Shown: piece after piece, positions 23,987-32,945 of the stretch
How positions within the stretch are numbered: the first letter of the stretch is position 1
Layout: each line of letters opens with the position of its first letter
NCBI RefSeq assembly: GCF_900091955.1
Contig: NZ_FMDF01000144.1
Location: 35,980 to 99,979, forward strand
Direction of reading: 5' to 3'
Source: Streptomyces sp. Ncost-T10-10d
GTDB taxonomy: Bacteria > Actinomycetota > Actinomycetes > Streptomycetales > Streptomycetaceae
Length of the DNA: 64,000 nucleotides
The notes under the pieces: generated by a model
Database searches by the model: none
What the model saw: only the letters and a program-made list of their open reading frames with translations
Told to the model about the DNA's origin: nothing
Position numbers and translations under genes: made by a program

Positions 23987-24874
23987 TCAGTACTGCGCCT
24001 GCAGGTGCTGCCAGAAACCGTCGCGCAGCGCCCGCCGCAGATGTGCGTGGCCACGCAGCGAGTGCTGCAGCAGCCGTTCGGCCTCGACCAGCAGGTCCTG
24101 GTCGACGGAGCCCGGCAGGTACGGATGTCCGGGCAGCAGATCCGCGAGGGACTCGCGGCCCCGGGCGGCCAGCCACGCAGCGGCGATCTGCGCACCGACG
24201 AAGCGGACGTCTTCGCGCGAGGGCGCGGGGGTGTCGTCCTCATAGGTGGTGACGGGGCGTCTGGTGACGTACGGGCGACAGAAGTCCAGGTCGAAGGTGC
24301 GCTGGCTGTCGACCTCCCAGAGCAGCGGTTCGGCCTGGTTGCGCCCCTCCCCCGCCTCGATGCCCCACAAGTGCACCCGGGCTCCGTACCCCTGCGCCGC
24401 CTCGACCGCCGACACCAGGTCCTCGTCGCCGCCGACCAGTGCCGCGTCGCTGATGGCGCGGTGCCGGGCGAGCGATTCGAGGTCGGTGCGGATGAGTGAG
24501 TCGACGCCCTTCTGCTGGTTGTTGGCGTTGAGGTTGCCGAGTCTGACCTTGACGTCGGGGAGTTCGGCGATGGACTGCTGCTCGACGGTGTGGATGCGTC
24601 GCCTGGCTCCGTCGTACCAGTACACGCGCAGCAGCCTGCTGTCCGCGAAGATCGTGCGGGCCTTGTCGATGAAGGCCTCGATCAGCCCTTCCGCGTCGAG
24701 GTCGAAGGAGCGGCGGTCCTCGGTGCCGGTGACGAGCAGCCCGGCCGCGGCGTACACATAGCCCGCGTCCACGAAGATCGCATGGGTCGAGGGGGTCTTC
24801 GACACCTCGGCGAGCACACGCTGGAGCAGTTCGTTGGTGCGGTCCAGTCGCTCGCGGATCTCTGCCTCGTTCAT
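23987..24874 (-). CDS. NYN domain protein (PIN-like putative ribonuclease)
   Basis: The product has 295 residues. After a short helical N-terminus (about 1-30), IFVDAGYVYAAAG gives the first catalytic aspartate. KGVDSLIRTDLESLA and ALVGGDEDLVSAVEAAQ give further acidic residues of the NYN/LabA-type PIN fold, a metal-dependent RNase family. The C-terminal 100 residues are helical and specific to this family. It converges with the hydrolase gene, with only 17 nt between stops. The RNA target is unknown. Confidence 0.88.
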   Translation of the reverse strand: MNEAEIRERLDRTNELLQRVLAEVSKTPSTHAIFVDAGYVYAAAGLLVTGTEDRRSFDLDAEGLIEAFIDKARTIFADSRLLRVYWYDGARRRIHTVEQQSIAELPDVKVRLGNLNANNQQKGVDSLIRTDLESLARHRAISDAALVGGDEDLVSAVEAAQGYGARVHLWGIEAGEGRNQAEPLLWEVDSQRTFDLDFCRPYVTRRPVTTYEDDTPAPSREDVRFVGAQIAAAWLAARGRESLADLLPGHPYLPGSVDQDLLVEAERLLQHSLRGHAHLRRALRDGFWQHLQAQY

Positions 24875-24982
24875 TCGGGCCTCGTCGTGGGCCTTGTCGC
24901 CGGATCGCGCTCGGCGACCTGCTGGTACTTAGACATCCAAAAAATTTCCTTAGCGTAGGGAATGTTTGCAGGAGGCAAGCCG

Positions 24983-25011
24983 TTGTACACCTCGTGGAGC
25001 GCAAGACATAG
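24983..25011 (+). promoter_or_regulatory. Promoter candidate for the 50-residue protein
   Basis: TTGTAC, a 17-bp spacer and ACATAG lie 85 nt before the ATG at 25096. The sequence just upstream (24938-24965) is unusually A/T-rich (AAAAAATTTCC) and may hold the NYN promoter on the other strand. Confidence 0.4.
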
Positions 25012-25095
25012 GTGTCGGGCGCTCTCATCCTTGCGGACGGGTCACCCGTCCTCCCAGTAGTTCTCCAGCAGGAGGATCAGACGAAGGGAAGCCTT

Positions 25096-25248
25096 ATGCG
25101 CTTCGAGATCATGCGACTCGACGATGTCGACGGTACCGCCGTGGACAGCACCGTCGTGGACGCCGCCTCCGTCAACCGGATCGTGCAGCAGGCCGCAGCC
25201 ATGGGCCAGCGCATCTATATCCGCCCGGCCGAAAGCTCGGCTTCGTAA
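25096..25248 (+). CDS. Short conserved protein of unknown function (50 residues)
   Basis: It begins MRFEIMRLDDVDGTAVDSTV and contains VVDAASVNRIVQQAAAMGQR, predicted as a beta hairpin plus helix. GAAGGGAAG precedes the ATG and a strong terminator follows, so it is a stand-alone small gene. I recall near-identical short proteins in other Streptomyces. No function is known to me. Confidence 0.8.
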   Translation: MRFEIMRLDDVDGTAVDSTVVDAASVNRIVQQAAAMGQRIYIRPAESSAS

Positions 25249-25271
25249 CGCATGACGACGCTCAAAGACGA

Positions 25272-25306
25272 AGCGCCCCCGTACGGAAGGTCCGTACGGG
25301 GGCGCT
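25272..25306. terminator. Strong bidirectional terminator
   Basis: A 15-bp perfect stem (AGCGCCCCCGTACGG) with a 5-nt loop lies between the converging 50-residue gene and the MarC gene. Confidence 0.85.
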
Positions 25307-25325
25307 GTGGTGTCCGCGAGCGCCG

Positions 25326-25931
25326 TCAGGAGTTCTGGATGACCTGGGTGACCCCGTTGATGATCTGCTGTACGGCGATGGCGGAGAGCATCATTCCGGC
25401 GAGCCTGGTCACCAGCACGACACCGCCGTCCTTGATGACCCGGATGATGAGCAGCGAGTAGCGCATGGTCAGCCAGAGCACGATGTGCATGGCGATGATC
25501 GCCGACCAGACCGAGATCTGACTTCCCACACTGTCGGCGTGCTGCACCGCGAGGATCACCGACACGATCGCACCGGGCCCGGCGAGCAGCGGCATGCCCA
25601 GCGGTACGAGCGCCACATTGACGTCCTTGGTCTGCGTCGGCTCGTCGGTCTTGCCGGTCAGCAGATCGAGCGCGATCAGCAGCAGGAGCAGCCCGCCCGC
25701 GATCATCAGGGCGGGTACGGAGACATGCAGATAGTCGAGAATCTGCTGGCCGAGCACACCGAAGACGGCGATCACACCGAAGGCGACGGCCACCGCCTGG
25801 AGCGCCATCCTGCGCTGCATCTTTGCGGGGCGGCCGGCGGTGAGGGCAAGAAAGATCGGGGTGATCCCGGGGGGATCCATAATCACAAAAAGCGTGAGAA
25901 AAAGGGATCCGAAGACAGCGACGTCGAACAC
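25326..25931 (-). CDS. MarC family integral membrane protein
   Basis: The product has 201 residues from the GTG at 25931, with AAGG about 9 nt upstream. This length matches the MarC/UPF0056 family. About six transmembrane helices are seen. The family segments FLTLFVIMDPPGITPIFLAL near the N-terminus and LVPLGMPLLAGPGAIVSVIL in the middle are present. Despite the name, the family has no proven role in multidrug resistance. It is the last of three minus-strand genes (DUF6758, PHP, MarC). Confidence 0.9.
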   Translation of the reverse strand: MFDVAVFGSLFLTLFVIMDPPGITPIFLALTAGRPAKMQRRMALQAVAVAFGVIAVFGVLGQQILDYLHVSVPALMIAGGLLLLLIALDLLTGKTDEPTQTKDVNVALVPLGMPLLAGPGAIVSVILAVQHADSVGSQISVWSAIIAMHIVLWLTMRYSLLIIRVIKDGGVVLVTRLAGMMLSAIAVQQIINGVTQVIQNS

Positions 25932-26110
25932 AGTGAGCCTTGCGAGAAGAGAGCGAGAAACGATCTGGAGGAGCGCACCCCGAAGCCATGAGGCGGCCTG
26001 GCGGCCGGGTGCGCAGAAGTGGAACGCGGTAGGGGGAGGAGTGGCGGTACGCGTCGGGCCGCCCGGCAGGGCGGCGAGGGGCTCCCGCCCCGGCGACGAC
26101 TCGTGCGTCG

Positions 26111-26977
26111 TTACGCGGGGTGGGGTCCGCCGGCGCCCGGCACCGGGAAGGCTCCCGTGGCGCGCCGGGTGATCTCGCCGTAGATCTCGGGGTCGGTGGT
26201 GTACTCGCCGAGTCCGACGGTCTTGCGGCTGCCGTGGTAGTCGCTGGACCCGGTCGTCAGCAGCCCCAGCTCCCGGGCGAGCCCGCGCAGCCTGGCCCTG
26301 GTCGGCTCGTCGTGGTCCATATGGTCGACCTCGATGCCGTCGAGGCCTGCGGCGGCGAGCCGCGCAATCGACGACTCGGGCACCACCTCGCCGCGCTTGA
26401 CGGCGAGCGGGTGGGCGAAGACGGTGACGCCACCGGCGGCCTTGACCAGCCGGATCGCGTCGAAGGGGTCGAGTTCGTGCTTCTGCGCGTACGCGCGTCC
26501 GCCGTTCGCGAGCCATTCGGGCGTGAAGGCGTCGGAGACCGTGTCGACGACGCCCAGCTCGACGAGCGCGGTGGCGATGTGCGGCCTGCCGACCGATCCG
26601 TCCCCGGCGATCCTCGCGACCTGCTCCCACTCGATCGGAACGCCGAGCGCCTGGAGCTTGCCCACCATGGTCCGGGCGCGCGGCACCCGGTCGTCCCGTA
26701 CCAGCTCGCGTTCGCGTGCCAGCTCGGGCTCGTCGGGGTCGAAGAGGTACGCCAGCATGTGCAGGCTCACGCCGTCGACCCGGCAGGAGAGCTCGGCGCC
26801 GGTGACGAGAGCGAGCCCCTCCGGAAGAGCGGCGATCGCCTCGGCGTGGCCGCGCACGGTGTCGTGGTCGGTGAGGGCGATGACATCGAGGCCCGCAGCG
26901 GCTGCACCCAGCACCAGCTCGGCGGGGGTGTCCGTACCGTCCGACGCGCTGGAGTGGGTGTGCAGGTCGATGCGCAC
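26111..26977 (-). CDS. PHP domain phosphoesterase
   Basis: The product has 288 residues from the GTG at 26977, with GGAG upstream. The polymerase-and-histidinol-phosphatase motifs are clear: RIDLHTHSSASDG, ALTDHDTV, a glutamate in TGAELSC, HPLAVKRGEV and GSDYHGS. They bind three metals in nucleotide phosphatases of the YciV/TrpH type, which hydrolyse 3',5'-nucleoside bisphosphates or trim RNA 5' ends. The real N-terminus is VRIDLHTH; the open frame upstream is not coding. Confidence 0.92.
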   Translation of the reverse strand: MRIDLHTHSSASDGTDTPAELVLGAAAAGLDVIALTDHDTVRGHAEAIAALPEGLALVTGAELSCRVDGVSLHMLAYLFDPDEPELARERELVRDDRVPRARTMVGKLQALGVPIEWEQVARIAGDGSVGRPHIATALVELGVVDTVSDAFTPEWLANGGRAYAQKHELDPFDAIRLVKAAGGVTVFAHPLAVKRGEVVPESSIARLAAAGLDGIEVDHMDHDEPTRARLRGLARELGLLTTGSSDYHGSRKTVGLGEYTTDPEIYGEITRRATGAFPVPGAGGPHPA

Positions 26978-27105
26978 GACGCGTACTCCAGTGCTCGGGC
27001 CGGACAGGGGGACATCCAAGGATAACCGGCATTCGAACGGTGCCCGGCCGGTCCCGAAAGCCCTGCGGTCACCCGAGGTGCCGGAGCCGGTCCGCCGGAC
27101 AGGCT

Positions 27106-27744
27106 CTAGTTGAGCAGGCGCGGTGTGAGCGCCCCGCACGGTACGAGGTCCATCTCGCCCCCGGCCTCGCGCAGATCGGCGAGCACCAGCTCGTCGTACA
27201 TCAGGAGCCCCGACTGCTCGGGCCAGACGATCGCCCAGAGCCAGAGCCCGCGCGCCTCGCCCGCGAACACCGCCCGGTCCTCAGGTGCTCCCTTGACGTT
27301 CCAGAGCGGGGTGGGGCGGCCGGCGGCGAGCATCTTCACGTCCGGCGGGCCGTCGACGTGCAGATAGGGACCGGGGTCGAGGCCGTCGATCCCGGCGTAG
27401 CGCGCCCCGAGTCCGACGCCGAGTTCCTCGGTGACGAGCAGCAGCTCGCCGATACCGCCGACGGGACCGGGACCGGAACAGGCGACGACGGTGGCGCGAC
27501 CGCCACTGCGGTCGTCACCCGCGCTCGCCACACCGGTGAACAGCCAGCCCACCGGCAGCGGCCAGGGCATCCACACCGGGACTTGAGCGCGCTGCACCAC
27601 CACACTCAGCGCCTCGACACTGGGCGGGACGACCGGCTGCAGCGGTTGCACACTGCCGTGCACCGCGCACTGCCAGGTGTCGGCGAAGAGACCGGGCGCC
27701 CTGACCCGGCCTCCACACTTCGGACAACTGGGTTCGCCCCTCAT
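27106..27744 (-). CDS. DUF6758 family zinc-ribbon protein
   Basis: The product has 212 residues. It begins MRGEPSCPKCGGRVRAPG, a CPxCGG zinc-knuckle with further Cys at about 25. The rest has many tryptophans and no transmembrane helix. A TTG three codons upstream has a GGAGGA very close to it, so the start is not certain. The family is confined to actinobacteria and its function is unknown. It heads the run toward the PHP and MarC genes. Confidence 0.82.
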   Translation of the reverse strand: MRGEPSCPKCGGRVRAPGLFADTWQCAVHGSVQPLQPVVPPSVEALSVVVQRAQVPVWMPWPLPVGWLFTGVASAGDDRSGGRATVVACSGPGPVGGIGELLLVTEELGVGLGARYAGIDGLDPGPYLHVDGPPDVKMLAAGRPTPLWNVKGAPEDRAVFAGEARGLWLWAIVWPEQSGLLMYDELVLADLREAGGEMDLVPCGALTPRLLN

Positions 27745-27833
27745 AGCGACCAACGGTCCTCCAGGACCGTCGCCGCGTCAAGGATGATCACCCGTCCGCA
27801 GCGTGGTTCTCACCAGCAACAATTAGATGTAAC

Positions 27834-27863
27834 TTGCATTCATTAGCCCCTCTAACTTATTAT
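27834..27863 (+). promoter_or_regulatory. Promoter of the MFS transporter
   Basis: TTGCAT, an 18-bp spacer and TATTAT lie in an unusually A/T-rich stretch (27820-27885) just before the transporter gene. The start of transcription would fall near 27870. Confidence 0.55.
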
Positions 27864-27902
27864 GTGTATATCGCAACGATCTAGTGGAGAGCGAGAAGCC
27901 CC

Positions 27903-29135
27903 ATGCAGGGAGAGGATCCGTTCGATCAGGGAGCGGGCAGCATCCTGCGCCAGCCGAAGGCCGTCTGGGCCACGGCGGGCGCGTCTGTTGTCGCATTCAT
28001 GGGAATCGGCCTGGTGGACCCGATTCTCCCGTCCATCGCCAAGGGCCTGGAGGCGACGCCGAGCCAGGTGTCGCTGCTCTTCACCTCGTACTTCCTGATC
28101 ACCGCCGTGGCGATGCTCGTCACCGGCTTCGTGTCCAGCCGGATCGGCGGCCGCAAGACGCTGCTGACCGGCCTCGCGCTCGTCGTCGTCTTCGCCGCGC
28201 TCTCCGGCACCTCGTCGTCCGTCGCCGAACTCGTCGGCTTCCGGGCCGGCTGGGGGCTGGGCAACGCGCTCTTCGTATCGACCGCACTCGCCGTGATCGT
28301 CGGTGCGGCGGCCGGCGGCAGCTCGGCGGCGATCCTGCTCTACGAGTCGGCGCTCGGTCTCGGCATGGCCTGCGGACCGCTGCTCGGCGCCCTGCTCGGT
28401 GACGCCAGCTGGCGCTACCCGTTCTTCGGCACGGCAGCGCTGATGGCGATCGGCTTCATCTGCATCACGGCGTTCCTGAAGGAGCAGCCCAAGCCTGCCG
28501 GAAAGACCTCGCTGCTCGACCCGATCAAGGCGCTCGGCCACGGCGGCCTGGCCTCCGTCGCGACCTCGGCGTTCTTCTACAACTACGCGTTCTTCACGAT
28601 CCTGGCGTTCACACCGTTCGTGCTGAACATGACCCCGTACAAGTCGGGCGCGGTCTTCTTCGCCTGGGGTCTGCTGCTCGCGGTCTTCTCGGTACTCGTC
28701 GCCCCGCGGCTGCAGAAGCGCTTCGGGTCGCTGAAGGTGCTCGGCGCCTCGCTGGTGCTGCTCGCCGTCGACCTCGTGATCCTGGGATACGGCAACCACA
28801 CCGCCGCCATCGTCTGCACGATCGCCTCCGGCGCCTTCATCGGCATGAACAACACCGTCTACACGGAGTTGGCGCTCGGTGTGTCGGACGCGCCGCGCCC
28901 GGTGGCGAGCGCGGGATACAACTTCGTCCGCTGGTTCGCCGCGGCCGCCGCCCCGTATCTCGCACCGAAGATCGAGGAGTGGAGCGACATCCACATCCCG
29001 TTCGTGGTCGCCGCGATCGCAGCCGTCGTCGGTGCGGTCGTCGTCTGGATCCGGCGTACGGCGCTGACCCACGAGGCAGAGGAGCTGGAGCCCAAGCACG
29101 CTACCGAGGACGGCGTCACGGTCTTCGCCAACTGA
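27903..29135 (+). CDS. MFS transporter (drug/metabolite exporter type)
   Basis: The product has 410 residues with about 12 transmembrane helices. The conserved loop 2-3 motif appears as GFVSSRIGGRKTLLTGLAL, and the exporter motif C region as ALGLGMACGPLLGALLGD. It probably exports small hydrophobic molecules by proton antiport. It has its own A/T-rich promoter region and no adjacent regulator gene. Confidence 0.9.
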   Translation: MQGEDPFDQGAGSILRQPKAVWATAGASVVAFMGIGLVDPILPSIAKGLEATPSQVSLLFTSYFLITAVAMLVTGFVSSRIGGRKTLLTGLALVVVFAALSGTSSSVAELVGFRAGWGLGNALFVSTALAVIVGAAAGGSSAAILLYESALGLGMACGPLLGALLGDASWRYPFFGTAALMAIGFICITAFLKEQPKPAGKTSLLDPIKALGHGGLASVATSAFFYNYAFFTILAFTPFVLNMTPYKSGAVFFAWGLLLAVFSVLVAPRLQKRFGSLKVLGASLVLLAVDLVILGYGNHTAAIVCTIASGAFIGMNNTVYTELALGVSDAPRPVASAGYNFVRWFAAAAAPYLAPKIEEWSDIHIPFVVAAIAAVVGAVVVWIRRTALTHEAEELEPKHATEDGVTVFAN

Positions 29136-29236
29136 CCACGGTGAAACCCGGTTCTGCCCCGCCCGCGGCTCCCCCTCCTGGCTGCGCGGCGGGGCTTCCC
29201 CCTGCCCGGCACGACCCGGCCGGCAGGTCCTGCGGT

Positions 29237-29821
29237 TCAGTCCAGCGCCACGGAGCCACGCAGCGGATCACGCAGATCCGTGCCGTGCGAGAGCCACCGC
29301 TCCTGGAGCTCCTGCGCGCCGCGGACCCGCTTCCACGCGGCCTCGTTGTGCGTCATCGGCAGCAGAGGCAGGAACCGTACCGGCTCCATGGGCTCGTCCA
29401 GTTCGAGGTCCTCGACCAGACCGCCCGACTCGGCGACCAGCACGGAGCTGAACGGCGCCCCGGGCCACAGCGGTTCGCCGAGGTCCAGCGAGGCGCCGGG
29501 CGCCACGATCAGCCCCTCGACCTGCGGGGTGGCGGCCAGCACGGCCAGCGGACGCAGCAGCTTGTCGGTGTCGGCGAGTCCGGCACGTACGGAGAGGATC
29601 AGCTCGGCGCGCGGGCCCTTCACCGGGTCCGCGAGGGCCGCGGTCGGGTCGGCCATCGGCTGTGCGGACATACCGAGTGTGGCGTAGCGCACCACATCGC
29701 CGTCGGCGAAGCGCAGCACCTCGATCCGGTCCGTACCGAGAAACGTCACTGCCGCGCGCGCGTCCGGTTCACCGAGGGCCGTCAGCAGCCGGGCCTCGAC
29801 CAGAGCAAGAATTTCTCCCAT
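29237..29821 (-). CDS. Suppressor-of-fused (SUFU) domain protein
   Basis: The product has 194 residues. The ATG at 29821 is preceded 6 nt upstream by TATGCT, indicating a leaderless mRNA. The longer open frame upstream is compositionally unlike coding sequence. The C-terminal part FLPLLPMTHNEAAWKRVRGAQELQERW is typical of bacterial SUFU-fold proteins, sometimes immunity proteins in polymorphic-toxin loci. No toxin gene is adjacent, so the function is open. Confidence 0.8.
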   Translation of the reverse strand: MGEILALVEARLLTALGEPDARAAVTFLGTDRIEVLRFADGDVVRYATLGMSAQPMADPTAALADPVKGPRAELILSVRAGLADTDKLLRPLAVLAATPQVEGLIVAPGASLDLGEPLWPGAPFSSVLVAESGGLVEDLELDEPMEPVRFLPLLPMTHNEAAWKRVRGAQELQERWLSHGTDLRDPLRGSVALD

Positions 29822-30228
29822 CCAGCGAGCATAGGTCGCGTATGGAACGGGCAAAGTAAGGGATTGGCCGTCAGTCGGCTGATAGTCTTGGCCGCTGGTC
29901 GGGGCAGCACGCAGAAGCGTCGCTCTCAGCCCCGACGACACGTCATCCCTCAAGGGGGACCGGCTGGAGGAGGTGGGGCTGCAATGGATCGAAGTCGATC
30001 GTGCAGTACCAACCGCTCTTCCGCACTCCGCCTTTCCAGGTGATCTGAAGCCTCCCGGTCGAGGCCCACGGCTTTGCGCACGACGGAAGAGCACTCCTTT
30101 TTTGCCTGTCTGTAGCGAACGCCGTCATCGCGCCGCTGCGGTGCCGCCCGCTTTGCGGACGTGAGCGCACGTCCCCATTCCGGGCTGTTCCACGTGCCCG
30201 ACGACGGCCCTCCGTGAAGGAGCCAGCC
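29822..30228. other. Intergenic region between the SUFU and corA genes
   Basis: The gap is 407 nt. It contains an inverted repeat GTCGGGGC/GCCCCGAC (29898-29905 with 29929-29936) and a possible short minus-strand ORF (listed separately). A T-run at 30094-30100 is unusual here. The corA ribosome-binding site AAGGAG is at its right end. No recognised riboswitch consensus is seen. Confidence 0.4.
29943..30128 (-). CDS. Possible short protein (61 residues), weak evidence
   Basis: This frame ends with ITWKGGVRKSGWYCTIDF, followed by a Pro/Leu-rich tail, a composition less biased than random GC-rich frames. G/C at third positions is about 80% in the last 34 codons but lower before. There is no clear ribosome-binding site, and two other open frames overlap it. 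It may be a real small gene or a decayed remnant. Confidence 0.25.
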   Translation of the reverse strand: MTAFATDRQKRSALPSCAKPWASTGRLQITWKGGVRKSGWYCTIDFDPLQPHLLQPVPLEG

Positions 30229-31344
30229 ATGTCGATGATCCGCGACCTGCGCGCTGCCGTGCGCCCGTCCCTGCGCAAGAGCAACGCCCTGCACAACAGT
30301 TACGACACCACCCGTGACCCGTCCGCCTCCAGCGCGGTCGTCGACTGCGCGGTCTACCGCGACGGACGGCGCGTGGAGACCGGCACCTGCCGCACGCCGC
30401 ACGAGGCGATGCTCCAGGTGCGCGAGGAGGGCGGCTTCGCCTGGATCGGCCTGCACGAGCCGACCGAGGAGGAATTCGCCGGTATCGCCCACGAGTTCGG
30501 CCTCCACCCGCTCGCGGTCGAGGACGCCGTCCACGCCCACCAGCGGCCGAAGCTGGAGCGGTACGACGACACCCTCTTCACCGTCTTCAAGACCATCCAC
30601 TACGTCGAGCACACCGAGCTCACCGCTACCAGCGAGGTGGTCGAGACCGGCGAGGTGATGTGCTTCACCGGCCGGGACTTCGTCATCACCGTCCGGCACG
30701 GCGGCCACGGCTCGCTGCGCGCACTGCGGCACCGGCTGCAGGACGACCCCGAGCTGCTCGCCAAGGGGCCCTCCGCGGTCCTGCACTCCATCGCCGACCA
30801 TGTCGTCGACGGCTACATCGCGGTGGCGGGCGCCGTCCAGGACGACATCGACGAGGTGGAGATCGAGGTCTTCTCCACCCCCGCGAAGGGCAGCCCGCGC
30901 GGTTCGGACGCGGGCCGGATCTACCAGCTCAAGCGTGAGGTCCTGGAGTTCAAGCGGGCTGTGTCGCCGCTGCTGCGGCCGATGCAGCTGCTCAGCGAGC
31001 GGCCGATGCGGCTGATCGACCCCGACATCCAGAAGTACTTCCGTGACGTCGCCGACCACCTGGCGCGGGTGCACGAGGAGGTCATCGGCTTCGACGAGCT
31101 GCTGAACTCGATCCTCCAGGCCAACCTGGCGCAGGCGACCGTCGCGCAGAACGAGGACATGCGCAAGATCACGTCCTGGGCGGCCATCGTCGCCGTACCG
31201 ACGATGATCTGCGGCGTCTACGGCATGAACTTCAAGCACATGCCCGAGCTGGGCTGGAGGTACGGCTACCCGATGGTGCTGGGCGTCATCGGGGTGGTCT
31301 GCTTCTCCATCCACCGCACACTCAAGCGCAACGGCTGGCTCTAA
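30229..31344 (+). CDS. corA: Magnesium/cobalt transporter CorA
   Basis: The product has 371 residues with AAGGAG upstream. It has a large N-terminal cytosolic domain, a long stalk helix (about 220-310) and two C-terminal transmembrane helices. The signature YGMNFKHMPE falls after the first of these, as in all CorA channels. It forms a homopentamer that lets Mg2+ into the cell. The next gene starts 12 nt after the stop and may be cotranscribed. A CBS/MgtE-N gene follows 1.6 kb further on. Confidence 0.95.
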   Translation: MSMIRDLRAAVRPSLRKSNALHNSYDTTRDPSASSAVVDCAVYRDGRRVETGTCRTPHEAMLQVREEGGFAWIGLHEPTEEEFAGIAHEFGLHPLAVEDAVHAHQRPKLERYDDTLFTVFKTIHYVEHTELTATSEVVETGEVMCFTGRDFVITVRHGGHGSLRALRHRLQDDPELLAKGPSAVLHSIADHVVDGYIAVAGAVQDDIDEVEIEVFSTPAKGSPRGSDAGRIYQLKREVLEFKRAVSPLLRPMQLLSERPMRLIDPDIQKYFRDVADHLARVHEEVIGFDELLNSILQANLAQATVAQNEDMRKITSWAAIVAVPTMICGVYGMNFKHMPELGWRYGYPMVLGVIGVVCFSIHRTLKRNGWL

Positions 31345-31356
31345 TAGAGTTCGGGT

Positions 31357-31878
31357 ATGACTGCTGCTGCCGCTGACGTGCCGCTGGGCCGGGCTCTCGT
31401 CGAGGAGGCCACCAAGAAGTCGGGCCTCATCTGGGTGCGAGGCACCGGGCCCGCGCGGGCGCTGTGGCACGTGTGGCACGAGGGCGCGGTGCATCTGGTC
31501 GGCGACGGCCCCGGCGAGCAGCCGCTCCCGGCCGGTCTCGGCGACGGGTCCGCCGCCGAGGTGACCGTGCGCAGCAAGGACAAGGGCGGACGGCTGGTCG
31601 CGTGGACGGCCGCCGTGGCGGAGCTCGCGCCACACTCCGAGGAGTGGGAGGCCGCCGTCGCCGAGCTCAAGGGCAAGCGGCTGAACGCACCGGACGCCGA
31701 ACAGATGACGGAGCGGTGGGCGCGCGAATGCCGGGTGCTGCGGCTGACGCCCGGCGAATTCCGTACGGAACTGCCGGACGGCTCGCTGGCCGCCGCGCCC
31801 CTGCCGACGTCCGCGACCACGCGCCGGCCGGTGCCGGCCGGACTGCCGCGGCTGCTGAAGCGGGCGCACAAAGGCTGA
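31357..31878 (+). CDS. Conserved protein of unknown function
   Basis: The product has 173 residues and starts 12 nt after corA. Segments such as ATKKSGLIWVRG, RALWHVWHEGAVHLVGDGPGEQPLP and VTVRSKDKGGRLVAWTA look like a split beta-barrel of the flavin/PNPOx type, but no binding motif is certain. The C-terminus is basic (RLLKRAHKG). It is soluble with no signal peptide. The link to CorA is only positional. Confidence 0.78.
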   Translation: MTAAAADVPLGRALVEEATKKSGLIWVRGTGPARALWHVWHEGAVHLVGDGPGEQPLPAGLGDGSAAEVTVRSKDKGGRLVAWTAAVAELAPHSEEWEAAVAELKGKRLNAPDAEQMTERWARECRVLRLTPGEFRTELPDGSLAAAPLPTSATTRRPVPAGLPRLLKRAHKG

Positions 31879-31974
31879 CCGCGCCAGGGTCTGTCCCGCC
31901 GCTGATCCACCGGGCAGAGCCTCTGATCCGCCGGACAGGGCCACCTCCTGGACCGCGAGCCGTGCGCCCTGCTC

Positions 31975-32742
31975 TCAGGAGGACGTCTTGGGCAGCTGCT
32001 GCCCGTAGTCGACCGTGTCGCCCTTCGCCGGGGCCTCCAGCGCGAAGTCCTTGCCCCAGTCCGACAGCGTCACGATCCCCCCGCCACCGCCGCGCGCGAA
32101 ACGCAGCGGATACGGCGTGCCCTCCAGCGAGACATCGAGCATTCCGCCCTCGCCCTTGCCTCCCGTGATCTGAACGGTCCGGGTCGGTCCGACCTTCGCC
32201 CGGTCGCCCTTGTTGAGGGTGCCGTGCAGGGTGAGCAACCCGTCGAGCAGGGTCTCCTTGTCCGTGAAACCGCGCAGCTGCTTGTACGTGGGGTCGTCCT
32301 CGGGCACCTTCACATACTTGTCCTGGAGCTTGTCCGCAGCCGCCCCGCCCGCGTCGCTGTCCGCGCCGGACTTCTCGTCATGGCTCCAGAACCCCGAGTC
32401 CGCCTTCAGATAGAGCTCGTCACCGATCCGCAGCAGCTCGAAGGTGCTGTTCTTCGAGACGACGGAGCCGATGCCGCCCTTCTCCTTGAGCTGCATATTG
32501 AGCTTGTAGGTGCCGCCCTTGCTGACCAGCGTCCCGGCCAGGCGCACCGCATCGGCGGAGTCCGCTGCGGTCTGCGCCTTCTTTTCGATCTCCGTGGCGG
32601 CCAGCTTGCCGACGCCGTTGGTCCCCTTGTCCGGATCCTCGCCCCCGCACGCCGTGAGAGCCGCGGTCAGCCCCGCGCAGAGCACAACAGCGAGGGCGGT
32701 CCGGCGGCGTCGGACCCGGACGGGCGGAACGGAAGAGGTCAC
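31975..32742 (-). CDS. Lipoprotein, LppX/LprG-like
   Basis: The product has 255 residues from the GTG at 32742, which has AGAGG about 10 nt upstream. The ATG at 32760 is in frame but lacks a site. The signal ends LCAGLTAALTACGG, so the mature Cys is lipidated. The mature part has ADAVRLAGTLVSKGGTYKLNMQLKEKGG and FELLRIGDELYLKADSGFW, the pattern of actinobacterial lipoproteins folding as a half-barrel that binds lipids. No operon partner is obvious. Confidence 0.82.
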   Translation of the reverse strand: MTSSVPPVRVRRRRTALAVVLCAGLTAALTACGGEDPDKGTNGVGKLAATEIEKKAQTAADSADAVRLAGTLVSKGGTYKLNMQLKEKGGIGSVVSKNSTFELLRIGDELYLKADSGFWSHDEKSGADSDAGGAAADKLQDKYVKVPEDDPTYKQLRGFTDKETLLDGLLTLHGTLNKGDRAKVGPTRTVQITGGKGEGGMLDVSLEGTPYPLRFARGGGGGIVTLSDWGKDFALEAPAKGDTVDYGQQLPKTSS

Positions 32743-32945
32743 AGGCGCACTGCCTCTCATCTGCGTGGCGGGGGTGGCAGACGGCAGCGTACCCGTGCCG
32801 ATCACACCTTCCGGCAGAGAGCCGTACGGACGGATCCACCGGGGCGGCCCGGAGCGGTACGGGCTAGCCTGATCCCGTCATAACGGTTAATTAGCTGCCA
32901 AATGGACCGGACAGAGAAGTCGTACACGGAAGAAGGAGGCGCACC

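Noticed and set aside
29943..30228. Magnesium riboswitch before corA
   Set aside because: No M-box or ykoK-like conserved elements could be identified by eye. The gap is recorded only as intergenic.
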